From: Woeseiaceae bacterium
GTDB taxonomy: Bacteria > Pseudomonadota > Gammaproteobacteria > Steroidobacterales > Woeseiaceae
Direction of reading: 5' to 3'
DNA: 48,561 nucleotides
Assembly (NCBI GenBank): GCA_021773115.1
Contig: JAJFKS010000001.1
Span: forward strand, 1-48,561
Positions 9,982-18,472 of this stretch are shown here, piece after piece. A program made the translations under genes and the position numbers. Each line of letters starts with the position of its first letter. Position 1 is the first letter of the stretch. The notes beneath the pieces are model-generated. The model ran no database searches, had not been told where the DNA came from, and was given only the letters and a program-made list of their open reading frames with translations.

Positions 9982-11310
9982 CTAAAACCCGAACTCGATG
10001 CCCATCGAGATCCGGTCTTTCTCATTGAATTGGCCGAATAACCCGAGCGAGTTACCAAAGAAAAAATCGGCACCGAGCTTGAGGCGAATATTTGTACGCC
10101 ATTCATAGTTCAGTGATGCTTGCAGCACACCGTCGCTCTGATTCAGGCTCTTGATCAGCAGCGCTTCGGCCTGCAGTGAATCGTTCATGAAATCGCGGCG
10201 AATCAGGAATGTCACGGTCGTATCTACATCGTCGCGGACAAGGCCGGGCACGGGGTCAGCGATGATCGATTGAAATAACTGTGCGCTGATGAACCAGTCA
10301 CGCCATCCCTGGTAGTCGAGTCCCAGAACGTAAGACATTTCGCCCGTGCGGGTAACGCCATCAGTGTCCGTTATGTCGTTTGTCAGGAAGTAACGGTCGG
10401 TGGAAAACCCGACTTCGCCGCGAAGAATAAAGTTGCCGAAGACATTGGAAAAAGTCCCGCCCAGGAGATGCGTCCGTTCGTAGTGCTGTTGGATGGCGAT
10501 GCCCGTCGTCGAAATTTCACGCCGAACAACCGGTCGATCGAAGTAATGATAGGCATAATTGAGCGTTACATCCCAACCGCCGACGAATACGGAGAGTTTC
10601 GCCCCCACGTCTGAATCGGCCAAGAAATCGTCCGGCCGTTGCGGCCGTGAATCGGTGACCGGCACGCCCGGTGGTAACTCAGGCACAATTAGCGTCGAAG
10701 TAAACGCGAATGCCGCGCCTGACTCCGGGATGTCATCATACGTCTGGTCCGGGATCCACAGGAGCTGCAGCATGGCCTCGCCAACGGGGATTTCTGCGTT
10801 GACCGTCCACAGCGGTATGCGACTGTCCTCGAAATCATCGAGGATGAATTCACGAAACGATTGCGGATTGAGGACGTCAAGCACCTTGATACCATCGGCT
10901 TGGCCCCAGACAAGCTGTTGTTTGCCCACGCGCAGGAAAGTCCTGCCGATCTCGGTATCGATATAAGCTTCGCGAAGCTCAAGATCGACGTGGTCGTTTA
11001 CGAACTGTCGCTGCGAGAAAGCGGAGCGATTGTGCTCCTCAGGTTGGCCGGGCTCCAGTTCGTCGACGATATCGACACGAAGCCGGCCGATTACGGTCAG
11101 CCGCGTTGAGTCGGTCAAATCGGCACCGATTTCGGGCGTAAAGGCGATCCGGGCCTCTTGCACATTCGCCGTCGCGGTACCGATCGCCAATTCGCTCTCG
11201 AACACCCCGGAGAGCTCGAAGCTGTCGACAACGCCATCGGCGTTCGCCCCGGCGCCGCCCGCTACCGTGAGCGCGCCGGTAAGAAGGATTGGTGTCATGA
11301 TTCTCAACAT
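9982..11310 (-). CDS. DUF1302-like outer-membrane beta-barrel protein
   Basis: 442 residues with a signal peptide cleaved near ANA-DG and a C-terminal Phe in a terminal beta strand (MGIEFGF), both typical of outer-membrane barrels. RVGKQQLVWGQADG followed by LNPQSFREFILDD is characteristic of DUF1302 proteins. It lies 31 bases downstream of the RND-LolA fusion gene with AGGGGA before its ATG, so the two are almost certainly co-transcribed. DUF1302 proteins repeatedly travel with MMPL/RND pumps and are thought to move hydrophobic molecules across the outer membrane. Cargo unknown. Confidence 0.85.
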   Translation of the reverse strand: MLRIMTPILLTGALTVAGGAGANADGVVDSFELSGVFESELAIGTATANVQEARIAFTPEIGADLTDSTRLTVIGRLRVDIVDELEPGQPEEHNRSAFSQRQFVNDHVDLELREAYIDTEIGRTFLRVGKQQLVWGQADGIKVLDVLNPQSFREFILDDFEDSRIPLWTVNAEIPVGEAMLQLLWIPDQTYDDIPESGAAFAFTSTLIVPELPPGVPVTDSRPQRPDDFLADSDVGAKLSVFVGGWDVTLNYAYHYFDRPVVRREISTTGIAIQQHYERTHLLGGTFSNVFGNFILRGEVGFSTDRYFLTNDITDTDGVTRTGEMSYVLGLDYQGWRDWFISAQLFQSIIADPVPGLVRDDVDTTVTFLIRRDFMNDSLQAEALLIKSLNQSDGVLQASLNYEWRTNIRLKLGADFFFGNSLGLFGQFNEKDRISMGIEFGF

Positions 11311-11341
11311 GGCTTGATTTCCCCTGTTCGCCTTCCTTTAT

Positions 11342-14300
11342 CTAGCGACCGCGCCGGAGTGCGCGTTGCTCGAACATGCTGTCATCGATAGACGCGAGAT
11401 AGTCGACGTCAGAAAATGTGAAGATAGAAGAATGTCCGGTCTTGTGGTTGATCGCGGACAGCCTTAGCGATGTCCAGATGCCCTGGACGTTCTCAATGAT
11501 CTCGTTCCGGAGGGTCTTTAATGGATTGCCATTGACGTCCCACATCTCGGTCTTGCGGCTCATCCATATCTCGGGATCGATACGCCACAGCACTCGACCA
11601 TAGCCGAGCTCCGCGGCTGTCTCGCGGTCGACCGGAACGCCCTCGACGACATAGGTGAGGTAACCATCCACCTCCTCGGTCGACAGCGTCGTGAACGTAT
11701 AGTCTTCAGCCGCAATCCTGGTTTCCTTCTTGATGTCCTCATAACTGAAGTCGGTGCCAAGGAAATAATCGCCGCGATCAGAAGAGGATATGCGCCGTAC
11801 CTTTCTTAGCGCCGGCAGATAGAGCCACTGATCGTCGTCGGTTTTGGCGTCGGGATAGTCGTAAGTCAAAAACCCGGTACCCTTGACATTGGCTGGCGAC
11901 TGGTAAAACAACACCGTGCGTTTCTCCTCGCCGAAATAGCGGCGATAACCTTTGGTCTCGCGCACACGGGATTTTCCGCGGCGATCGATGAGCTCCATGA
12001 TCAGGGTCCGCGTCACTCGCTGGCCGTCATCGCGGGCGTTGAGACGGGCGATGATTTCATCAGCCGATGGCAGATCGGAAACCTCATCCGCCCTGGCGAA
12101 ACTGACAAACAGCACCGAGACGACGGCCACCAGCGCCACGACTGATCCCGCGGTGGCAACCGCAGATGCCCTCGCACCGGAACCGACAGCCTCTCTCCTG
12201 GGAAAAAGGAACGCGGGCTTCAGGACCTTTCCGACGGCCGGCAGAATCGTCATGCTAGCGGTGAAGCTTGCCGACACTGCGACGGCAACCAGCAGGCCGA
12301 ATCGGATCAATGGTGGCACTTCACTTGTGGTCAGCACCAGGAAACCCAATGCCAGCGCTGCGAAGTTGAAAAACAGTGCGCGTCCGGTCGACGGAAAGAG
12401 ATCGGCCAGGCGCTCATCATAGTTACCTTGTCTGCTCACGATCAGCTCCTTCATGCGGTCGAGGGTGTGGATGGAAAAGTCGATACCGAGTCCGATCGCA
12501 ATGGCTGCGAACATCGAAGTGCCGACACCCAGCCATATGCCACCGAATCCCATGACGGCATACACCAGCAACAGGGCCATGCCGACCGGGATTAAGGACA
12601 ACGCGCCGGCGAGAATTGATCGGAACATCATGGCGGCGGCGATCCAGACAAGAACCAGCGAAAGAAGAAGACTTCTGACGTGATTGTCGCCTATCGTTTT
12701 AAGCCACGTGTAATTGACCATTACCCGGCCAGACAGATGTGCGCTTATCTCGTCGTTGTTGAACTCATTCTCGATATAGCTCTGAATGGTCGGGATGATT
12801 TCGGTCAGCAACTGGTAATCAGCGACGTGCAGGTTGAAGCGCACGTTTGCCAGGGAGTAGTCCGTATCGATTTCCTCTTCGAAATCGTCAGGTTCGCCAG
12901 ACGCCGAATAGAGCAGGAACAGTTGCGCGACGAGAAACTCGTCATCGGGGATCGAATAAAATTCGTCCTGATTCTCATTCACCGTTTTATGCATCTGCTT
13001 GATGTAATCGACGACCGAGGTGGACCCACGAACTGCCGGGAATTGCTCGACAAAGGTCTGCAGCGATTCAATACGGTGCAGGTGATCTGGTCGGAACAAC
13101 GCCTCTGGTTCATCGGTTTCGATAACAATGTCCAGAAAGTTCGTGCCGTCCATGCGGCGGTTGATTTCCTTGTCAGCAATATAGATAGGCTCGTCTGTCT
13201 GAAAGTTTTCGATCTGTGATTCCTGGACGGTGACTCGACTGGTGCCAGCAATGCCGACAATGGCTACGGAGACCGCGGCTAAGAGGGTAAGTCGGGGTTT
13301 TTGCAGTGCGGCCGAACCGAGGCGTTGCAGGCTGATGCCATAGTTATCGTTAACGTTCGCTGCCTTGAAAAGCTTGCTCGATTTCAAGGGAAAGAGCGCA
13401 AGAGCGGCCGGCAGGAGGAAAATCGAATAGACCCATGCTGCAGCAACGCCAACAGCTGCAAACAGGCCGAAGGATTTCATTGGTGGCATCGCGGCGCCGA
13501 GCCACAATCCGGCGAATCCGGCAATTGTGGTGATCGTCGTTAACGTGATGGGTTTCCACATCCTGCCCATAGCGCGTAGCACGATTTCGCGCTGCCCCTG
13601 ACGAGTGGAAGACAGACCGGGGTCGCGAGCTCGTTCCTCATAAACCTGACTCATGATGTGGATGGAGTCGGCTACTGCGATGCCAATCAGGATTGTGGCG
13701 AGCCCATTGGTGATGACATAAAAGGATATGCCAAAGGCGGCCATCGATCCAAAGGTTGCAGCGAGTGTCCCCAGAACAATGATGTTGGGCAGCATCGCGC
13801 CGAGAAACGTGCGGAAGGCAACGACCAGTACAAGGGTGATGACCACCGCCGCGAGCGGATTGAGTCGTGTCGCGTCGCGATCGATGTAAGTGGCGAGGTA
13901 ACCGGAGATCGCACCTTCGCCGGCGACGTGGACCTCATTGTCCGGTGTTGTGGGCGTCGCATCGACGACTGCTAATATTTCTTCATAGGTCGATTGGGCT
14001 GCTTCCTGGTCCAAGAGCTCCGCAACGATCAGCGTCGCATTGCCGTCGCGGGCGACGAGCGCCCCTTGATAGAGCGGAAAATCGCCGATTGCCGCCCGGA
14101 TTTCATCGGCGCGAGCTTGCGTCGCGGGGTACGGATCGAAAAAGTCCGAGACCTCCATGCCATTGTCCGTACCGACAATATTGGATTCGGTAGCGAGACT
14201 GGTGACACGGTCAGGATCAACGTTCGCGAGCTTCGCGATTGACTGCGTAAGACTGTCGAGCAGCGCCAGGCTATCGGGATTAAAGATACCCTCGGCGCCA

Positions 14301-14539
14301 TCGTTAATGATCGCCACGACGATCGGATCCTCAAGACCAAAAATATCGCGTACCTGCTCGCGGTACAGCACCACCGGATCATCCTTGGCGATGAAGGCAT
14401 CGGAGCTTGTGTCCTTGTGTAATTGCGGCACAAACGTCGCCAGGCCTGCGATCGTCAGCATGCTCAATATGAGGACGGTTTTCGGCCAGGCGGTGACGAA
14501 CTTGAAAAAGCTCTCAGCGTTGGTCTTGGGCATTGTCAT
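11342..14539 (-). CDS. RND (MMPL/SSD) exporter fused to a C-terminal LolA-like lipid-binding domain
   Basis: 1065 residues. Residues about 1-790 are an RND transporter of the MMPL/sterol-sensing type: TM1 near 20-35, two large periplasmic loops and two TM bundles (SSD-like runs near 205-380 and 625-760). After a further hydrophobic segment ending FVSFARADE, the last 249 residues match outer-membrane lipoprotein-sorting (LolA-like) proteins, with GTGFLTYDYP, DDQWLYLPALRKVRRI and GTDFSYEDI. These are usually separate genes. ATG at 14539 was chosen because GGAG lies 6 bases upstream; an ATG four codons earlier lacks one. A 12-bp palindrome sits 30 bases upstream. Likely extracts or exports a lipid-like molecule toward the DUF1302 partner. 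Confidence 0.9.
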   Translation of the reverse strand: MTMPKTNAESFFKFVTAWPKTVLILSMLTIAGLATFVPQLHKDTSSDAFIAKDDPVVLYREQVRDIFGLEDPIVVAIINDGAEGIFNPDSLALLDSLTQSIAKLANVDPDRVTSLATESNIVGTDNGMEVSDFFDPYPATQARADEIRAAIGDFPLYQGALVARDGNATLIVAELLDQEAAQSTYEEILAVVDATPTTPDNEVHVAGEGAISGYLATYIDRDATRLNPLAAVVITLVLVVAFRTFLGAMLPNIIVLGTLAATFGSMAAFGISFYVITNGLATILIGIAVADSIHIMSQVYEERARDPGLSSTRQGQREIVLRAMGRMWKPITLTTITTIAGFAGLWLGAAMPPMKSFGLFAAVGVAAAWVYSIFLLPAALALFPLKSSKLFKAANVNDNYGISLQRLGSAALQKPRLTLLAAVSVAIVGIAGTSRVTVQESQIENFQTDEPIYIADKEINRRMDGTNFLDIVIETDEPEALFRPDHLHRIESLQTFVEQFPAVRGSTSVVDYIKQMHKTVNENQDEFYSIPDDEFLVAQLFLLYSASGEPDDFEEEIDTDYSLANVRFNLHVADYQLLTEIIPTIQSYIENEFNNDEISAHLSGRVMVNYTWLKTIGDNHVRSLLLSLVLVWIAAAMMFRSILAGALSLIPVGMALLLVYAVMGFGGIWLGVGTSMFAAIAIGLGIDFSIHTLDRMKELIVSRQGNYDERLADLFPSTGRALFFNFAALALGFLVLTTSEVPPLIRFGLLVAVAVSASFTASMTILPAVGKVLKPAFLFPRREAVGSGARASAVATAGSVVALVAVVSVLFVSFARADEVSDLPSADEIIARLNARDDGQRVTRTLIMELIDRRGKSRVRETKGYRRYFGEEKRTVLFYQSPANVKGTGFLTYDYPDAKTDDDQWLYLPALRKVRRISSSDRGDYFLGTDFSYEDIKKETRIAAEDYTFTTLSTEEVDGYLTYVVEGVPVDRETAAELGYGRVLWRIDPEIWMSRKTEMWDVNGNPLKTLRNEIIENVQGIWTSLRLSAINHKTGHSSIFTFSDVDYLASIDDSMFEQRALRRGR

Positions 14540-14562
14540 GTTGGTCTCCATAGAATCAGGTT

Positions 14563-14582
14563 CATATAGTGTAATTACACGT
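14563..14582. promoter_or_regulatory. Putative MarR operator 1 (upstream of the RND-LolA gene)
   Basis: CATATAGTGTAATTACACGT contains the perfect palindrome GTGTAATTACAC. It matches the reverse complement of the site over the marR promoter at 18 of 20 bases, differing only in the two central positions. It lies 24-43 bases before the RND-LolA start, suited to repression by the neighbouring MarR protein. Confidence 0.7.
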
Positions 14583-14909
14583 TTCAGCGTGAAAAAATGT
14601 CAGTCATGTTTTTTTGGAGCTTGTTGTCCTGACCGGTTCCAGATACTTCGCAAATTCCGGTTCACGGATTCTGTGTCGCAGTACCCGTTGAAACACTCGT
14701 CAGAACGAAAAGGTGTTGAGCTTTCCTGGCTGCAGATATTTGCCGCTGAAGTACAAGAATTTATTAATACCGCCGGGGATCGACAGCCGACGCCTACCGA
14801 GGCTCTTCAAGGCGTGGCCGGCCACCGACGTAGGCGATAACGGCTTCATGCGGTATTTCTCCCGGACTTATCGAAACGTGTAGGTACACATCTCGAACCA
14901 AAAAAAGGC
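14583..14909. other. Gap between the exporter gene and marR
   Basis: No gene is recognised here. Together with operator 1 this is the 5' region of the exporter operon, and it also holds a second GTGTA-NN-TACAC palindrome close behind the marR stop codon. A plus-strand open frame that enters from inside the exporter gene has no recognisable domain and is treated as a shadow. Confidence 0.5.
14878..14889. promoter_or_regulatory. Putative MarR operator 2 (between marR and the exporter operon)
   Basis: GTGTAGGTACAC has the same GTGTA/TACAC arms and 2-base centre as the sites over the two promoters. It is 20 bases past the marR stop and about 309 bases from operator 1. A distal site like this could support looping or a second upstream promoter; that role is inference. 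Confidence 0.5.
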
Positions 14910-15359
14910 TTAGAGTAGACGTCCAATTTCTTTCAGATCGAATTGGACGCGATCCCAGTTTTCATTGCCAATGCGTTTCTTCAATAGTCTCTGGGCCGAT
15001 TTCCAAAGGGGCAGAGCTTTTGCCATTACCGTTACACCTTTGTTGGTAATACCGGCTGAACGAGTGCGGCGGTATCCCTCCGCGGAAATGTCGATAAGAC
15101 CACTACGCTCGAGTGGTTTTAAGTTCCTGGACAGGGTCGTACGCTCCATGCCCAAGGTCTCGGCAAGTTCCGTCAATGTCGAATCGACTTGCAAGGCAAT
15201 AGCTGCAAGCATCGTGAACTGTGTTGCCTTTATGCCAGCGGGTTGCAGCATGTCGTCATAAATTCTGGAAATCTTACGAGCTGTTTCACGCGTTTTTCGA
15301 CACACACATACGTCAGCGACATCGGTTTTCAGTTTCATCGCAAGTGCTTTTTTCATCAT
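14910..15359 (-). CDS. MarR-family transcriptional regulator
   Basis: 149 residues, normal for MarR. The winged helix-turn-helix lies near residues 45-105: STLTELAETLGMERTTLSRN is helix-turn-recognition helix, and the wing contains SAEGYRRTRS. Two Cys (C18, C20) precede the conserved RKTRETARKISRIYDDML helix, so redox or electrophile sensing is possible. A longer frame with a start at 15443 exists, but a promoter with its -10 at 15368-15373 lies inside that extension, so the ATG at 15359 (or 15356) is preferred; the transcript would have almost no leader. Divergence of palindromes over its own promoter and over the exporter operon suggests autoregulation and control of the pump. Confidence 0.88.
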   Translation of the reverse strand: MMKKALAMKLKTDVADVCVCRKTRETARKISRIYDDMLQPAGIKATQFTMLAAIALQVDSTLTELAETLGMERTTLSRNLKPLERSGLIDISAEGYRRTRSAGITNKGVTVMAKALPLWKSAQRLLKKRIGNENWDRVQFDLKEIGRLL

Positions 15360-15362
15360 AAG

Positions 15363-15395
15363 ACGTGTATATACACTATATGCAAGAGAAGTCAA
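15363..15395 (-). promoter_or_regulatory. marR promoter with overlapping operator 3
   Basis: On the minus strand TTGACT (15390-15395) and TATATA (15368-15373) are separated by 16 bases, a good sigma-70 pair. The -10 box lies inside the perfect palindrome GTGTATATACAC (15365-15376). Binding there would block the promoter directly. The transcription start would fall about at the ATG, implying a leaderless or nearly leaderless mRNA. Confidence 0.65.
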
Positions 15396-15670
15396 GCTAA
15401 AGATCGAACCGGTCAGTGCCGGGTGCCCTCCAATAGTGCTCAATGCCCGGTCGCAGCAGCCCCGACAAACTCGGAGAGAACGGGGTTCCCATTACCAGGC
15501 CCAGTGACAAAAAAGCTACGACGTGCCGCCATTTCGAATTCGTCCTTCGTCAATTAATCTCGATTCAAACCCCGCGCAGTTGCCGATTCGTGCCAGATTT
15601 AGTTGGTATACTCGATTTAGGCATTTTGACGTCACACTCAATACTCGTTCGAAGGGTATTGAATGATTTA
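15396..15670. other. Gap between the lysR 3' end and the marR promoter
   Basis: Nothing beyond the marR promoter is recognised. Open frames here are short and lack ribosome sites. The upstream lysR gene ends at 15671 on the same strand and no terminator hairpin with a T-run was found. Confidence 0.4.
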
Positions 15671-16573
15671 TCAATCCACAGATTGCTTCACGTTGCCGGT
15701 GAGTTCCCGATTCTTGCTCTTGACGGTGTCGACCAGAAGGGTGCGAAATGCACGGAGTCGCGCCGTATCCCTCAGGTCGGGATGGGAAAGTATCCACAGA
15801 TCGTAACTCTCGTAGGGGTGGCAATTCGGGATACGTTGTAGCCCCTTAATGTTATCTCCGAAAAAACATGGCAGAACGGTGAGTCCCATCCCCGATCTGG
15901 CTGCTTCAGCTTGCAGATTGAGGTCATCCAGTCTGTTGTGAACGCTCAGCCCAGGAAAAGGTGTCGACTTAACCCACGCAGGAAAAGTCTCTGTTTCGCT
16001 CCATCCGATCCAACGTGCAGTAGTGCCATCCTTCCACGGGTCGTTGCTGGATAGGTAGTCCTTGCTGGCGTAGTAACAACCCTTAATCGTTACCAGTTTT
16101 CTCCCGACCAAATGCTCCGGCGGACTCGATCCGAGTTTCAGCATACGAAGAGCAACATCGGCTTCGCGGCGATTGAGGTCGAACAGATCGTGAGAAATCA
16201 ATATCGTCAAATTGATGTCAGGGTACTCTTCCCCAAACGAAACCAGATCATCCATGATGAGGTGGGTGGCGATGATGTCGGAGGTTGTCAGCCGGATCTC
16301 ACCACGCAACTGCTTGTCACGACCCTGAAGCTTTCGCTGGGCACCCAGAAAAGCGTCTTCTGCACGAAGGACTGACTCCAGCATCGTCTCGCCAGCCCCG
16401 GTCAGCCGATAACCTCGGACATCTCGATCGAACAATCGAACATCGAGTGCCGCCTCCAACAGCTCGACTCGGCGCTTTATGGTCGAGTGGCTCAGCCCCT
16501 CAATGGCCGCTGCACCACGAGCGGACCCGTCCCTTGCCAGGGTCAGGAACAGGCGAATGTCTTCCCAATTCAT
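15671..16573 (-). CDS. LysR-family transcriptional regulator
   Basis: 300 residues. An N-terminal helix-turn-helix (about 1-60: MNWEDIRLFLTLARDGSARG, then HSTIKRRVELLEAALDVRLF) is followed by a linker helix and a two-lobed ligand-binding domain, the standard LysR layout. It is divergent from the DUF427-SRPBCC-SDR-dehalogenase gene run, with about 100 bases between the starts, the classical position for a LysR activator controlling its neighbour. The inducer would be a substrate or intermediate of that pathway; this is inference. Confidence 0.92.
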   Translation of the reverse strand: MNWEDIRLFLTLARDGSARGAAAIEGLSHSTIKRRVELLEAALDVRLFDRDVRGYRLTGAGETMLESVLRAEDAFLGAQRKLQGRDKQLRGEIRLTTSDIIATHLIMDDLVSFGEEYPDINLTILISHDLFDLNRREADVALRMLKLGSSPPEHLVGRKLVTIKGCYYASKDYLSSNDPWKDGTTARWIGWSETETFPAWVKSTPFPGLSVHNRLDDLNLQAEAARSGMGLTVLPCFFGDNIKGLQRIPNCHPYESYDLWILSHPDLRDTARLRAFRTLLVDTVKSKNRELTGNVKQSVD

Positions 16574-16672
16574 GGTCTATCAATCGTCCATCATGGTTAA
16601 TTCGTGGTCATATCGGACTATACACGTTCCACGTAGACTGCGTGCGAATCAATGGAAGGAAGGACATTCGAG

Positions 16673-17068
16673 ATGACAAAGACATTAGGACCGGCGCCGG
16701 GTTTCGTGAACCATCCGGACTATCGAATTCACATATCGGATAGCGGTCAAAATTGGATCGCTCGAGTTGGCGCCATCGTGCTGGCAAACAGCAATCGTGC
16801 ACTCGTTCTTGGAGAAACGGGCTATGAGACGGTGATCTACTTTCCGCGGGAAGACGTTTTTCTCGGTCGCATGCAATCCACTAACGATAAAACGACCTGT
16901 CCGTTCAAAGGCGAAGCCCGTTATTTCGCCCAGGCCAACGATGCAAAGAAACAGGCCGTTGCCTGGACCTATCCGGAACCGTACGACGAAGTGGCGTCCA
17001 TAACGGGCCACATTGCTTTCTACAAGAACAAAGTCAGCCTCGAATCTACGCCAGTAGTTGGATACTGA
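16673..17068 (+). CDS. DUF427 domain protein
   Basis: 131 residues. DUF427 (NTP_transf_9) landmarks are all visible: ALVLGETGYETVIYFPREDV, TTCPFKGEARYF with the conserved CPFKG, and VAWTYPEPYDEVASITGHIA followed by FYKNKV. The start is the ATG preceded by AAGGAAGGA at 8 bases; an ATG seven codons earlier has no such site. Family members are small beta proteins of unknown biochemical role. It is first of four genes ending in a haloalkane dehalogenase, which may point to a linked role. Confidence 0.88.
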   Translation: MTKTLGPAPGFVNHPDYRIHISDSGQNWIARVGAIVLANSNRALVLGETGYETVIYFPREDVFLGRMQSTNDKTTCPFKGEARYFAQANDAKKQAVAWTYPEPYDEVASITGHIAFYKNKVSLESTPVVGY

Positions 17069-17112
17069 TTTCGACGCTGCCAAGAACATTTATCAAAACT
17101 AGAGGATTAATC

Positions 17113-17595
17113 ATGCATCACATCACAGTAACGAGAGGAATCAACAGCAGCACGGATACCGTCTGGAACATTCTCGATAACTTCGGCGGCGTTTACGCCT
17201 ACAACCCAGCCGTCGAGTCGTCCGAGGTCATCGGAAAAAAACTCACTGGCCTTGGCGCACAACGTGTGTGCCACTTTTACGACGGCAGCAGTCTCAAAGA
17301 AACGATCATCGAGTATCTGCCCAAAGAAGGATACAGCTTTAAGTTGTCCGACTTCGCATTGCCGCTAAAGACAGCAACGAGCCATTTTCGTCTGACGCCG
17401 CTGTCTGCTGATGCGAGCGAACTATCTATCACCCTCGAGTTTCAACCGAAATTCGGCCCGCTCGGATGGTTGATGGCCAAACTCCTGATGCGACCCATGC
17501 TCACCAAAGCCCTCACCGGTGTCGCGAATGGACTGGACAATTATCTGAGTACGGGTCGTCAAGTTGGAAAGGACGGAATATTGCTGGTGGCCTAG
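17113..17595 (+). CDS. SRPBCC (polyketide cyclase/START-like) family protein
   Basis: 160 residues with the helix-grip pattern: HHITVTRGINSSTDTVWNIL at the N-terminus (strand then helix), NPAVESSEVIG, and a long amphipathic C-terminal helix starting after PLGWLMAKLLMRPMLTKAL. Members bind small hydrophobic ligands in a deep cavity; some are cyclases or hydratases, others carriers. AGAGGA lies before the ATG. Second gene of the LysR-linked operon, between DUF427 and an SDR. Catalytic activity cannot be judged from sequence. Confidence 0.85.
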   Translation: MHHITVTRGINSSTDTVWNILDNFGGVYAYNPAVESSEVIGKKLTGLGAQRVCHFYDGSSLKETIIEYLPKEGYSFKLSDFALPLKTATSHFRLTPLSADASELSITLEFQPKFGPLGWLMAKLLMRPMLTKALTGVANGLDNYLSTGRQVGKDGILLVA

Positions 17596-17635
17596 GCGAT
17601 TCATTCGGATTCAAATCAAGTTAAGGAGAAAAAAA

Positions 17636-18394
17636 ATGAAACTTGCAGGAAAGACGGCCGTCGTCACTGGCGGAAACAGCGGAATCGGTTTTGGCATCGC
17701 ACGAAAACTTGCTGCAGAAGGCGCGACGGGCGTGATCATCGGCCGCAATGAGGTCACACTTGAGCAAGCCGGCAGGGATCTCGGCGGAGCGTTTCTGCCA
17801 TCGCGTTGCGATGTCACTCATATCGAGAGTCTAAAGTCAGCGTTCAGAAAGGCGAACGACACTCTCGGTCCGATCGAGATTTTGGTGGTAGCCGCCGGTG
17901 GCGCAGTGGGCCCGGGGACCGTGCAGCCCTTCGCCGAGGTGGATGAGGAATCATTTGACGCGATGACCGAGCTTAACTTGAAGAGCACGTTCTTCACGGT
18001 ACAGAAGGCCCTGCCTTACTTGGCTGATGGTGCGTCCGTGATACTGGTTTCGTCGATCGCCGCACACAAAGCCTTCCCCGGCATGTCGGTGTACAGCGCC
18101 AGTAAAGCGGGCGTCAGAACGCTGGCCAGAACGCTATCGGCAGAACTTATGGGGCGACGCATTCGCGTCAATGTGCTCAGCCCAGGAACTGTGGATACGC
18201 CAGTCTTCGACAAAATGGGCTTCACCGACACTGAGGTGTCGAACATGAAATCCGGATTCAAGGACATCATCCCGATGGGTCGCGCCGGAACCCCAGAGGA
18301 GATGGGTGGTGCTGCTGCGTTCCTCGCTTCGTCGGACTCGTCCTTCATCGTCGGTGAAGAAATCGTGGCGGATGGTGGTGTTGTCAATCTGTAA
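17636..18394 (+). CDS. Short-chain dehydrogenase/reductase (SDR)
   Basis: 252 residues, classical SDR length. Cofactor motif TGGNSGIG (11-18), an AAGG variant of the usual NNAG (87-90), Asn114, Ser140 and the catalytic YSASK (Y153, K157) are present. GRN after strand 2 could favour NADP(H), tentatively. The start is the ATG preceded by AAGGAGA; the open frame extends 24 codons further back but without a site. Cotranscribed with SRPBCC and dehalogenase genes, it may oxidise the alcohol released by dehalogenation. Confidence 0.93.
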   Translation: MKLAGKTAVVTGGNSGIGFGIARKLAAEGATGVIIGRNEVTLEQAGRDLGGAFLPSRCDVTHIESLKSAFRKANDTLGPIEILVVAAGGAVGPGTVQPFAEVDEESFDAMTELNLKSTFFTVQKALPYLADGASVILVSSIAAHKAFPGMSVYSASKAGVRTLARTLSAELMGRRIRVNVLSPGTVDTPVFDKMGFTDTEVSNMKSGFKDIIPMGRAGTPEEMGGAAAFLASSDSSFIVGEEIVADGGVVNL

Positions 18395-18472
18395 ATAACC
18401 TCCCGGAAATATGGCTTTAAGAGGCAATATACGCATACTGAAATGACCACCCACAATACAAGGAAATCCCCA

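Noticed and set aside
14157..14840. 227-codon plus-strand open frame
   Set aside because: Its first half is antisense to the strongly supported RND gene; the rest has no recognisable domain and lies in the marR/exporter promoter region.
16574..16672. LysR T-N11-A type operator in the divergent gap
   Set aside because: Several weak candidates (for example CGTG...CACG arms) exist, none distinct enough to choose.
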